Source: Bacillota bacterium
GTDB lineage: Bacteria; Bacillota_C; Negativicutes; CTSoil-072
Direction of reading: 5' to 3'
Length of the DNA stretch: 6,722 nt
Assembly: GCA_017861495.1 (NCBI GenBank)
Contig: JAGFXW010000141.1
Location: 1-6,722, forward strand
Both the position numbers and the translations under genes were made by a program. Of the stretch, positions 1-6,722 are shown in pieces (position 1 is the stretch's first letter; every line of letters begins with the position of its first letter). The notes under the pieces are model-generated. The model searched no databases. It was not told the DNA's origin and saw nothing but the letters and a program-made list of their open reading frames with translations.

Positions 1-912
1 GCCGATTATTCGCGGTTACGGGAACTGGTTTCTGCTTTAATTGAGCGGTTTAAAGATCAATATGTCAGTGTTTCGCTGCCCTCGCTGCGGATTGACAGCT
101 TTTGCATCGAACTGGCGCAAGAGCTTCAAAAGGTTCGCAAAAGCGGGCTGACCTTCGCGCCGGAAGCCGGAACACAGCGGCTGCGGGATGTAATCAATAA
201 GGGTGTAACGGAACAAAATCTGGAGGATGCCGTCGGGGCAGCCTTCCGGGCTGGCTGGTCGGCAGTGAAGTTGTACTTTATGATCGGCTTGCCGACCGAG
301 ACGGATGAAGATATTCAAGGAATTGCGGAACTGGCATACGGCGTAAAAAGATTGTACATGCAAATTACCGGTCGCCGGGATGTCAAAATTACGGTTAGCG
401 TATCTTCTTTTGTCCCGAAACCGCATACTCCATTCCAATGGTATGGTCAGATTTCGCTGGCGGAAATGGAACGGCGGCAAAATTTGCTGCGCTCCCTCAT
501 CCGCGACCGCAGCATTACCTTGAATTGGCACGATGCGCCTGTCAGCATGATGGAAGGGGTATTTTCCCGCGGCGATCGCCGGTTGGGCAATGTCATTCTG
601 ACTGCCTGGCGCAATGGCGCCAAATTTGACGGATGGTCGGAGCATTATAAACATGATGTTTGGGAGGAGGCTTTCCGTGAAGTTGGCCTTGATCCTGCCT
701 TTTACGCCAACCGGTCAAGGGACTTGAACGAGGTGCTGCCATGGGATCACTCGAGCGCCGGTGAAGATAAGAAATTTCTCATTCGAGAATATCAGCAGGC
801 TTTGTCTGCTGAGTGTACGCCTGACTGCCGGCGCGGGACTTGCAGCGCCTGCGGCGTTTGTTCGGCCTTAGACACTAAAATCGTGGATTGGGGGCGCGCA
901 GACCATGAGTAA
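1..912 (+). CDS. B12-binding-type radical SAM protein (TIGR03960-like), C-terminal part; 5' end outside window
   Basis: Reading from base 1 gives 303 residues with no start, so the N-terminal part, including any cobalamin-binding region and the CX3CX2C iron-sulfur motif, lies upstream. What is visible is the second half of a radical SAM barrel: GLTFAPEAGTQRLRDVINKG at residues 49-68 and KLYFMIGLPTETDED at 90-104, both typical of this family. The C-terminus carries a cysteine cluster (C272, C276, C281, C284, C287 of the visible part; bases 814-861) ending in CGVC, which could hold a second metal site. The stop overlaps the next gene by 8 nt (ATGAGTAA), which implies translational coupling. In many Firmicutes this protein is encoded beside, or fused to, the DUF2344 protein that follows here. 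Its substrate is unknown to me. Family assignment is firm; the TIGR number is from memory. Confidence 0.88.
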   Translation, partial: ADYSRLRELVSALIERFKDQYVSVSLPSLRIDSFCIELAQELQKVRKSGLTFAPEAGTQRLRDVINKGVTEQNLEDAVGAAFRAGWSAVKLYFMIGLPTETDEDIQGIAELAYGVKRLYMQITGRRDVKITVSVSSFVPKPHTPFQWYGQISLAEMERRQNLLRSLIRDRSITLNWHDAPVSMMEGVFSRGDRRLGNVILTAWRNGAKFDGWSEHYKHDVWEEAFREVGLDPAFYANRSRDLNEVLPWDHSSAGEDKKFLIREYQQALSAECTPDCRRGTCSACGVCSALDTKIVDWGRADHE

Positions 913-1612
913 ATTGCGGTTGAGAATCACGAAAGGCGAAGAATTGCGGTTTATTTCCCATTTGGATTACGTGCGCGCGATTACCCGGGCGGTACGGCGG
1001 GCCAAATTGCCGGCTGCTTACTCCGAAGGGTTCAATCCCCACATGAAAGTGGCTCTTGCTTCCGCATTGGCGGTAGGAGTGAGCAGTGAGGCGGAATATC
1101 TGGATCTGGAAATGAAAGACCAGCCTCCCGCTGCGGAGGTAATCAGCAGGCTGAACGCCGTTTTGCCGCGGGGAATACAGGTGAAGGAAGCCGGCTATAT
1201 TGATGACCGGGCAGCGGCGTTGATGGCCGTAATAGATCAAACCGATTATCAAATACAGATCCCGATCACCGACACGGTTTCGATGACTGACGTGCAAAGT
1301 AGTTTGCAGCGTTTTGCCGAAATGGAGAAAGTGGTCTATATCCGTCAATCGCCAAAGGGCAAGCGGTTTATCGATTTGAAGCAGTATTTGGCCGGTCCGG
1401 TGGAGATGGAAATATTGCCACAGGCCATCCGCTTGCGCCTATCGATCAAGATGACTTCCGCCGGCAGCGTAAAACCGGCGGAAATACTGGATGTATTGGC
1501 AACTGAATTTGGCTTTCCGGTTTCATCACAGACTGCGCTGATCCATCGCACGGCCTTATGGGCCGTTGATGACGGAAAACATGTGTCACCCTTGGTGCTG
1601 GCGCAGGTATGA
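905..1612 (+). CDS. DUF2344 / TIGR03936 radical SAM-associated protein
   Basis: This 235-residue protein has the family hallmark near its N-terminus: LRFISHLDYVRAITRAVRRA (residues 14-33), then AYSEGFNPHMKVALASALAVG (38-58) and the acidic EAEYLDLEM. It is a soluble protein without signal peptide or membrane segment. The family has no established biochemical function that I know of; it is a constant companion of the TIGR03960-type radical SAM enzyme and in some bacteria the two are fused. Its start lies inside the end of that gene and its stop (TGA) overlaps the start of rng as ATGA, so all three are probably made from one message. The upstream ribosome-binding sequence is only a G run about 10 nt away, in keeping with coupled translation. 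A role as substrate-binding partner of the radical SAM enzyme, perhaps on RNA, is inference from neighbours. Confidence 0.9.
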   Translation: MSKLRLRITKGEELRFISHLDYVRAITRAVRRAKLPAAYSEGFNPHMKVALASALAVGVSSEAEYLDLEMKDQPPAAEVISRLNAVLPRGIQVKEAGYIDDRAAALMAVIDQTDYQIQIPITDTVSMTDVQSSLQRFAEMEKVVYIRQSPKGKRFIDLKQYLAGPVEMEILPQAIRLRLSIKMTSAGSVKPAEILDVLATEFGFPVSSQTALIHRTALWAVDDGKHVSPLVLAQV

Positions 1613-3048
1613 GCAAGACGATGATTGTTTCTGTCGGACCGGATGAAACCAGGATGGCGCTCCTGGAAAACGGTGAGTTGATGGAAATCGCACTGGAACG
1701 GTATGCCGGCACACAAATTGCGGGTAATATTTATAAAGGGAAAATTAAAAACATGCTGCCTGGCATGCAAGCGGCTTTTGTCGATATTGGCCGGGAGAAA
1801 AACGCGTTTTTGTATATTGGCAAAACCTATCCGTATCTTGGCGGTTCCGCGGAAAAAAGCATGGTCCTCAACGAAGGCCAGGAACTTATTGTTCAAGTGA
1901 CTAAAGAGGCGATCGGTACCAAAGGACCGCGGGTAGCCACGGAATGGAATTTGCCCGGACGCTATTTGGTCCTTTTGCCTACTGCTAAACACATCGGTAT
2001 TTCCCGCCGCATTGAAAGCGAGGAAGAGCGGGAACGCTTGCGGCAGATCGCGGAAGAAGCCTGTCCTGCCGGCATGGGATTGATTGTCCGTACCGTAGCA
2101 GAAGGCAAGACGGCTGAGGCCTTGCGGAAAGACGCAACGTATTTGCATAATCTTTCCGCGGCTTTGCTGGCGCGGGCCAAACGGTCCCCTGCGCCGACGT
2201 TGTTGTATCGGGATGTCGATCTGATTATTCGTTTGGTTCGGGACCTGTTTGATGACAGTGTGGACGAATTTATTATTGATCAGCAGGACGCGTACAATCG
2301 CGTGCGCGATTTAGTCCAGCTTTCTGATCCGGATTTATTTTCCCGTGTTCATTTGTATCAAAGTGATAAAGATATTTTTGCGCATTATGATCTTAAACCG
2401 CAATTAGAGGAGCTGCACCGGCGTGAAGTCGGGCTGAAAAACGGCGGTTATCTGGTGATTGATCGTACGGAGGCCTTGACGGTCATTGATGTGAATACCG
2501 GAAAATTTGTCGGGAATACCAATCTGGCAACAACCGTTTTTCAGACGAATTGTGAAGCGGCGAAAGAAATTGCCAGACAAATTCGTCTGCGCGATATCGG
2601 CGGAATGATCCTCATCGATTTTATCGATATGAACCAGGAGGAACACCGGCAAGCTATTCTTGCTGTGCTGCAGGAACATTTGCACCAAGACCGGACCAGA
2701 AACAACGTGTACGGGTTTACCGCCCTGGGCCTCGTTGAGATGACCCGCAAAAAAGTGCGGCAGGATATGGACGGAACGATGTACGAGGCCTGCAGTTTTT
2801 GTGAGGGGCGGGGGCGGTTATTGTCTTCGGAAACGATGGTAATTCGGATTAACCGGCAATTACGAAATATTGCCGCCGGCCCGCGATCTTCCGGCAGTTT
2901 TGTGCTTCAGGCGCCCACGCGGTTAACCTCTGTCCTGACGCCGGAATGGCTGGCTGCGACGGAGCGGGATTTGTCTCTCTCGTTGAAGATCGAGTTCCGG
3001 GCCGACTTGCAGCCGGAAGTGTTCACGGTTCTTCGCAGTAAAGCATGA
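1609..3048 (+). CDS. rng: Ribonuclease E/G family endoribonuclease
   Basis: This 479-residue protein matches the RNase G length, without the long C-terminal scaffold of RNase E. The N-terminal S1-type RNA-binding region covers roughly residues 35-125 ([20 protein letters not shown], then [12 protein letters not shown]). The catalytic core is intact: D294 in VIDVNTG and D337 in LIDFIDM correspond to the two Mg-binding aspartates of RNase E. CSFC at 395-398 is the zinc-link motif that joins two subunits. The family cuts single-stranded A/U-rich RNA, with a preference for 5' monophosphates, in rRNA processing and mRNA decay in the cytoplasm. The start overlaps the DUF2344 stop by 4 nt and has no clear Shine-Dalgarno, so it is probably translated by reinitiation; a second ATG four codons later is possible. 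The stop lies 4 nt before the rplU promoter and no terminator intervenes. Confidence 0.96.
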   Translation: MSKTMIVSVGPDETRMALLENGELMEIALERYAGTQIAGNIYKGKIKNMLPGMQAAFVDIGREKNAFLYIGKTYPYLGGSAEKSMVLNEGQELIVQVTKEAIGTKGPRVATEWNLPGRYLVLLPTAKHIGISRRIESEEERERLRQIAEEACPAGMGLIVRTVAEGKTAEALRKDATYLHNLSAALLARAKRSPAPTLLYRDVDLIIRLVRDLFDDSVDEFIIDQQDAYNRVRDLVQLSDPDLFSRVHLYQSDKDIFAHYDLKPQLEELHRREVGLKNGGYLVIDRTEALTVIDVNTGKFVGNTNLATTVFQTNCEAAKEIARQIRLRDIGGMILIDFIDMNQEEHRQAILAVLQEHLHQDRTRNNVYGFTALGLVEMTRKKVRQDMDGTMYEACSFCEGRGRLLSSETMVIRINRQLRNIAAGPRSSGSFVLQAPTRLTSVLTPEWLAATERDLSLSLKIEFRADLQPEVFTVLRSKA

Positions 3049-3052
3049 AGGA

Positions 3053-3081
3053 TTGACAACCATTCTGCCTTGTGTTACAAT
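3053..3081 (+). promoter_or_regulatory. Sigma-A promoter of the rplU-prp-rpmA operon
   Basis: A perfect -35 box TTGACA (3053-3058) is followed by 17 bp and then TACAAT (3076-3081), which differs from the consensus -10 at one base. Transcription should begin near 3086-3089. It starts 4 nt after the rng stop codon and gives a leader of about 100 nt before rplU. This is the strongest promoter in the window, as expected for ribosomal protein genes. Confidence 0.88.
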
Positions 3082-3085
3082 TTTA

Positions 3086-3187
3086 ATCTGTAGACGACTG
3101 TATCTACACCCAAACCGCTCGGAGAGGTCAGCAAACCCGGTTTACGGGTACCACATTCGGCGAGTCTGTATTGAAGGGGGTGCATTT
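3086..3187 (+). promoter_or_regulatory. Ribosomal protein L21 leader RNA (Firmicutes L21 leader type)
   Basis: The roughly 100-nt untranslated leader of rplU is structured. TGTAGA (3089-3094) pairs with TCTACA (3103-3108) as a hairpin at the very 5' end. CTCG (3118-3121) can pair with CGAG (3161-3164). Inside that, GGT (3126-3128) pairs with ACC (3150-3152), and ACCCG (3135-3139) pairs with CGGGT (3145-3149) around a 5-nt loop. The blocks ACCGCTCGG and GGGTACCACATTCGGCGAG look like the conserved parts of the L21 leader motif as I remember it from Bacillus. The motif is thought to control the L21 operon, probably through binding of a ribosomal protein encoded by it. I see no U-run terminator in it, so control is more likely on translation or stability. 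Confidence 0.75.
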
Positions 3188-3499
3188 ATGTACGCAATTA
3201 TTCAAACTGGTGGCAAACAATATCGGGTTAGCGAAGGCGACGTGATTTTCATCGAAAAATTGGAAGTCGGCGCAGGTGATCCGGTAGAGTTTAACGAAGT
3301 TCTGACTGTAGTGAAAGATGGCGAAGTTTTGTTTGGCAAACCGCTCGTAGCTGGAGCCAAAGTGACCGGACAAGCAGTTGCCCAGGTAAAGGGCAAAAAA
3401 ATCCGTGTCTTCAAATACAAAGCAAAAGCAAACTATCGTAAACGTCAAGGACATCGTCAATCGTATACGAAAGTGACGATTGAGAAGATTGAAGCATAA
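3188..3499 (+). CDS. rplU: 50S ribosomal protein L21
   Basis: This 103-residue protein is of normal L21 length, starting [14 protein letters not shown] and carrying the L21 signature [20 protein letters not shown] at residues 71-90, rich in basic residues for binding 23S rRNA. L21 is an early-assembling 50S protein that contacts L20. The start is set by the conserved N-terminus and by AAGGGGGTG ending 6 nt before the ATG; the reading frame is open further upstream, but that part lies in the leader RNA and is not coding. It is the first gene of the rplU-prp-rpmA operon. Confidence 0.98.
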   Translation: MYAIIQTGGKQYRVSEGDVIFIEKLEVGAGDPVEFNEVLTVVKDGEVLFGKPLVAGAKVTGQAVAQVKGKKIRVFKYKAKANYRKRQGHRQSYTKVTIEKIEA

Positions 3500-3508
3500 A
3501 CAGCTGTT

Positions 3509-3829
3509 ATGATTACGATTCGGATTGAACGCGATAAAAATCAGGCAGTCAAAGGCTTTTGCGCGGAAGGGCATGCCAATACTGCTCCCCATGGGCAGGA
3601 TATTGTGTGTGCGGGGGTATCGACATTGATACAGGCTTCCGTATTTGGCCTGGAACGCCATTTGAAGCGGGCGATTACCTTGCAGCAGGCTGATGCCAGT
3701 TTTGCTGTCCGGTTGGCTGATGCGCCGGATGATCAGACGCAGGCTATTTTGGAAACGATGATATTGGGTTTAACGGAGATTGCCAAGTTAAATCCTAAAA
3801 GTGTACGAATTTTGGAAAGCAGGAGGTGA
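3509..3829 (+). CDS. prp: Ribosomal-processing cysteine protease Prp (YsxB family)
   Basis: This 106-residue protein matches the Prp family throughout. The catalytic pair is present: H22 in EGHA and C34 in DIVCAG, at the same numbers as in Staphylococcus aureus Prp as I recall them. The family removes the N-terminal extension of L27 before or during 50S assembly, and the matching extension is present on the L27 encoded immediately downstream. The gene lies 9 nt after rplU. No Shine-Dalgarno is visible before its ATG, whereas a perfect one for rpmA lies across its own last codons and stop. It is therefore probably translated weakly, by coupling to rplU, which suits an enzyme needed in smaller amounts than the two ribosomal proteins around it. 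Confidence 0.95.
   Translation: MITIRIERDKNQAVKGFCAEGHANTAPHGQDIVCAGVSTLIQASVFGLERHLKRAITLQQADASFAVRLADAPDDQTQAILETMILGLTEIAKLNPKSVRILESRR
3821..3826 (+). promoter_or_regulatory. Shine-Dalgarno of rpmA, overlapping the end of prp
   Basis: AGGAGG lies 10 nt before the ATG at 3837 and just before the prp stop codon (TGA, 3827-3829). It fixes the rpmA start at 3837 rather than at an in-frame GTG at 3801, which would sit inside prp and add residues unlike any L27. Confidence 0.9.
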
Positions 3830-3836
3830 ATTGCAG

Positions 3837-4136
3837 ATGTTTCAACTGAATTCATTTGACTTACAGTTATTTGCTCATAAAAAAGGGGTCGGAAGTTCAC
3901 GGAACGGTCGTGACAGCGCTTCACAACGGTTGGGAACGAAAGCCCATGATGGACAATTCGTTACCGGCGGCAGCATCATTGTTCGCCAACGGGGTACACG
4001 GTTCCATGCAGGCCAAAATGTAGGGCTCGGCAAAGACTATACCTTGTATGCGAAAGTAAACGGTCGGGTGGCCTTTGAACGCAAAGGGCGCGATGACAGA
4101 CAAGTTAGCGTTTACGCTGTTGAAGGAGCTATGTAG
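3837..4136 (+). CDS. rpmA: 50S ribosomal protein L27, with Prp-cleaved N-terminal extension
   Basis: The 99-residue product contains the L27 core from [15 protein letters not shown] (residues 13-27) through [17 protein letters not shown]. The N-terminal tail of mature L27 reaches the peptidyl transferase centre. Residues 1-12 ([12 protein letters not shown]) form the extension found in Firmicutes, ending in LQLF before A13; the usual Prp motif is LQFF followed by A. Removal after F12 would leave AHKK, the same first residues as mature L27 in E. coli. The extension is about three residues longer than the nine known in Bacillus and Staphylococcus. It is the last gene of its operon, with a terminator starting 11 nt after the stop. 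Confidence 0.97.
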   Translation: MFQLNSFDLQLFAHKKGVGSSRNGRDSASQRLGTKAHDGQFVTGGSIIVRQRGTRFHAGQNVGLGKDYTLYAKVNGRVAFERKGRDDRQVSVYAVEGAM

Positions 4137-4146
4137 TAACTACGGG

Positions 4147-4181
4147 CGCCTGCGGTCCAACCGGCCGCAGGCGTTTTTTTT
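4147..4181 (+). terminator. Intrinsic terminator after rpmA
   Basis: A perfect 9-bp, GC-rich stem, CGCCTGCGG (4147-4155) with CCGCAGGCG (4165-4173), encloses a 9-nt loop and is followed directly by eight T (4174-4181). This is a textbook Rho-independent terminator closing the rplU-prp-rpmA unit. There is no T run on the other strand, so it acts in one direction only. Confidence 0.95.
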
Positions 4182-4232
4182 CCATATCGTTGGTGGCAGC
4201 AGTAAAGGATTTGTGCCGGAAAGATCGAATGT

Positions 4233-4261
4233 TTGATATCAGTGGACTGTCATCCGATTAT
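4233..4261 (+). promoter_or_regulatory. Possible promoter of the Spo0B-like gene
   Basis: TTGATA (4233-4238), 17 bp, GATTAT (4256-4261): five of six and four of six consensus bases at ideal spacing. A promoter is needed here because a strong terminator ends just upstream. The start would fall near 4268, leaving only about 20 nt before the ATG at 4288, with AAAGGA (4271-4276) as a modest ribosome-binding site. The rest of 4182-4287 shows nothing else I can support. Confidence 0.4.
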
Positions 4262-4287
4262 TCCGGTATGAAAGGATTTGTTGTGAA

Positions 4288-4491
4288 ATGTCTGAAGAGG
4301 AAATATGTTCTCAATTTATCCGGTTACTGCGGCTTCAACGGAATGACTTCATTAACCATTTGCAGGTTGTCCATGCGCTGATCCAGTTGGGAAGAGGGGA
4401 GAAAGCGCTGCGCTATATCGAAGAAGTGTCGAAAAAAATCGAATCAGTCGATGAATCATTATATCAGTATCAGGAGCAGGCGGTTAAATAA
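4288..4491 (+). CDS. Short Spo0B-like (SPOB_a helical domain) protein
   Basis: This 67-residue protein consists of one helical hairpin domain of the Spo0B / sensor-kinase dimerisation type: RLQRNDFINHLQVVHALIQL at residues 15-34, then a second helix GEKALRYIEEVSKKIESV. In Spo0B the same stretch reads RHDW-N-LQ, and the His passes phosphate from Spo0F to Spo0A. Here the aligned position is Asn19, while the following Asp20, Asn23, Leu25 and Gln26 are kept. The C-terminal ATPase-like domain of full Spo0B is absent, and the 105 nt before obgE leave no room for it. The position between rpmA and obg is that of spo0B in Bacillus, which supports common origin. It may be a dimerising or regulatory remnant rather than a phosphotransferase. 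The start is supported by AAAGGA 11 nt upstream. Confidence 0.82.
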   Translation: MSEEEICSQFIRLLRLQRNDFINHLQVVHALIQLGRGEKALRYIEEVSKKIESVDESLYQYQEQAVK

Positions 4492-4541
4492 ATGAGTGAC
4501 CATTTTTAGGCAGGGAGACCATGCTGTTACGGGGAATAATT

Positions 4542-5868
<1,327 letters not shown>

Positions 5869-5923
5869 GTAAACAAAGCGACTGGTTGGAGAAGCTGTCA
5901 ATTGGTTTTTCCAACGGTCTTCT

Positions 5924-5929
5924 AGGAGG
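5924..5929 (+). promoter_or_regulatory. Shine-Dalgarno of yhbY, pointing to a non-AUG start
   Basis: AGGAGG stands 9 nt before an in-frame CTG (5939) and 54 nt before the first in-frame ATG (5984), which has no ribosome-binding site. A TTG at 5934 is out of frame and stops after six codons; an in-frame ATT at 5933 is only 3 nt away. The site therefore favours CTG as the start. Confidence 0.8.
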
Positions 5930-5938
5930 AAGATTGCT

Positions 5939-6238
5939 CTGGAAGCAGCATTAACAGGAAAACAAAAACGGTATCTGCGGGCTATGGGAAGTTTATTGGA
6001 ACCGGTAGTCCAGGTTGGCAAATTGGGCGTCATTGATTCGGTGATTGTAACCGCCCGTGAAGCCATCGGCCCCAGAGAACTGATCAAAGTCAGGGTTTTG
6101 CAAAATTGTCCGCAGGAACCTAAGGAAGTAATGGAAATATTGGCGGACCGGCTGGCTGCAGAATTGGTGCAGGTCATCGGCCGTAAAGGGTTAATCTTTA
6201 AGCGAAACGCGGATAATCCGAAAATCGAGTTACCGTAA
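5939..6238 (+). CDS. yhbY: YhbY/YqeI family CRM-domain RNA-binding protein, probable CTG start
   Basis: From the CTG at 5939 the product is 99 residues, close to the 96-97 of Bacillus YqeI and E. coli YhbY. It contains the conserved N-terminus LTGKQKRYLRA (residues 5-15), the GxxG RNA-binding loop in VQVGKLG (25-30), RELIKVRVLQNC (46-57) and the end IELP. The family is a single CRM domain that associates with pre-50S particles. Starting at the first in-frame ATG (5984) would give 84 residues and cut off the first helix, so I extend the gene upstream; the reading frame is open and no ATG, GTG or in-frame TTG is available between. The gene follows obgE by 70 nt, with no terminator, and is probably cotranscribed with it. 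A base error near 5934-5950 is the alternative explanation. Confidence 0.9.
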   Translation: MEAALTGKQKRYLRAMGSLLEPVVQVGKLGVIDSVIVTAREAIGPRELIKVRVLQNCPQEPKEVMEILADRLAAELVQVIGRKGLIFKRNADNPKIELP

Positions 6239-6257
6239 ATAGTGAGGGAGAAAAGGG

Positions 6258-6722
6258 ATGCTTACTAGAGAAAGCCTGACGGAAGCCCGCCGGATCGTGG
6301 TGAAAGTGGGAACGACTACGTTATCCCACAGTACCGGTAAGTTGAATTTCATGCGGATTGAAAAATTAGTCCGCGAATTATCTGATCTGGCTAATCAAGG
6401 AAAAGAAATTTTGCTCGTGACCTCGGGAGCGGTTGGCGCGGGAATGGATCGTCTGGGCCTTAAGGAAAAGCCGAAAACCATTCCGCAAAAGCAGGCTGCC
6501 GCTGCAGTCGGCCAAGGAATTTTAATGCACACCTATGAAAAATTGTTTGCCGAATACGGCCAGGTTGTTGCCCAGGTTCTGCTGACCCGGGCCGATTCTG
6601 TGAACCGCAAGCATTATGCCAATTCGCGCAATACTTTGTTGACGTTGTTGGATATGGGCGTGATCCCGGTCATTAATGAAAATGACGCGGTATCGATTGA
6701 CGAACTGAAAATTGGCGATAAT
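6258..6722 (+). CDS. proB: Glutamate 5-kinase, N-terminal part; 3' end outside window
   Basis: The 155 visible residues are the start of an amino acid kinase domain. The enzyme phosphorylates the gamma-carboxyl of glutamate with ATP, the first and proline-inhibited step of proline synthesis. Visible motifs are [12 protein letters not shown] (residues 11-22), TSGAVGAG (55-62), [11 protein letters not shown] (84-94) and VINENDAVS (138-146). K16, S56, D143 and N155 align, at a constant offset of six, with E. coli Lys10, Ser50, Asp137 and Asn149, the ATP- and glutamate-binding residues. The start has GAGGGAG 7 nt upstream. It lies 19 nt after yhbY without a terminator. The C-terminal part, possibly with a PUA domain, and probably proA, lie beyond the window. 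Confidence 0.97.
   Translation, partial: MLTRESLTEARRIVVKVGTTTLSHSTGKLNFMRIEKLVRELSDLANQGKEILLVTSGAVGAGMDRLGLKEKPKTIPQKQAAAAVGQGILMHTYEKLFAEYGQVVAQVLLTRADSVNRKHYANSRNTLLTLLDMGVIPVINENDAVSIDELKIGDN

Noticed and set aside
1345..2148. Long minus-strand open frame opposite DUF2344 and rng (and others at 37-654, 3128-3661 and 5395-6177)
   Set aside because: All lie antisense to well-conserved genes, resemble no family and are by-products of codon use on the + strand.
3089..3164. Transcription attenuator or metabolite riboswitch in the rplU leader
   Set aside because: There is no T run after any stem, and the sequence blocks fit the L21 leader better than any riboswitch I know.
3053..3187. In-frame N-terminal extension of rplU
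   Set aside because: It runs through the promoter and the structured L21 leader; the conserved L21 N-terminus starts at 3188 with its own ribosome-binding site.
4190..4381. A 63-codon frame starting ATCG-TTG region just after the rpmA terminator, partly overlapping the Spo0B-like gene in another frame
   Set aside because: It resembles no family, its latter half is the shifted reading of a clear SPOB_a domain, and it has no ribosome-binding site.

Overview
The window is a compact, almost fully coding stretch of a bacterial chromosome with every real gene on the + strand. The order radical SAM protein, DUF2344 protein, RNase E/G, L21, Prp protease, L27, Spo0B-like protein, Obg, YhbY, glutamate 5-kinase is the ribosomal-protein/obg neighbourhood of Firmicutes. 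Three things point to a Firmicute: the N-terminally extended L27 paired with a Prp protease, the Spo0B-type gene between rpmA and obg (as in Bacillus), and the L21 leader RNA. The balanced base composition and the yhbY-proB continuation suggest a Negativicute or another anaerobic spore-forming lineage (Sporomusa/Pelosinus type). That last placement is inference from memory of gene order, not a database result.

Layout. Bases 1-3048 hold three overlapping genes: the C-terminal part of a radical SAM enzyme (cut by the window edge), its DUF2344 partner, and an RNase E/G family ribonuclease. The stop/start overlaps are 8 and 4 nt, so this is a translationally coupled operon. Four bases after the rng stop a consensus sigma-A promoter begins (TTGACA, 17 bp, TACAAT). 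It drives a structured L21 leader and then rplU, prp and rpmA, which end at a strong intrinsic terminator at 4147-4181. Next come a 67-residue Spo0B-like protein, obgE with its own plausible promoter and an inverted repeat in its leader, yhbY, and the first 155 codons of proB (cut by the right edge).

How the genes work together. Most of the window serves ribosome production: L21 and L27 are 50S proteins, Prp trims L27, Obg and YhbY act in 50S maturation, and RNase E/G processes RNA. The Spo0B-like gene is a relic of, or variation on, the sporulation phosphorelay component that sits at this locus in bacilli. proB begins proline synthesis.

Most of the region is ordinary. The points worth a second look are: yhbY appears to start at CTG; the Spo0B-like protein has Asn where the phosphorylated His should be and has no C-terminal domain; the L27 extension is longer than usual and prp lacks a Shine-Dalgarno beside a perfect one for rpmA; the radical SAM/DUF2344 pair is uncharacterised and coupled to an RNase; and a short palindrome overlaps the possible obgE -10 element.
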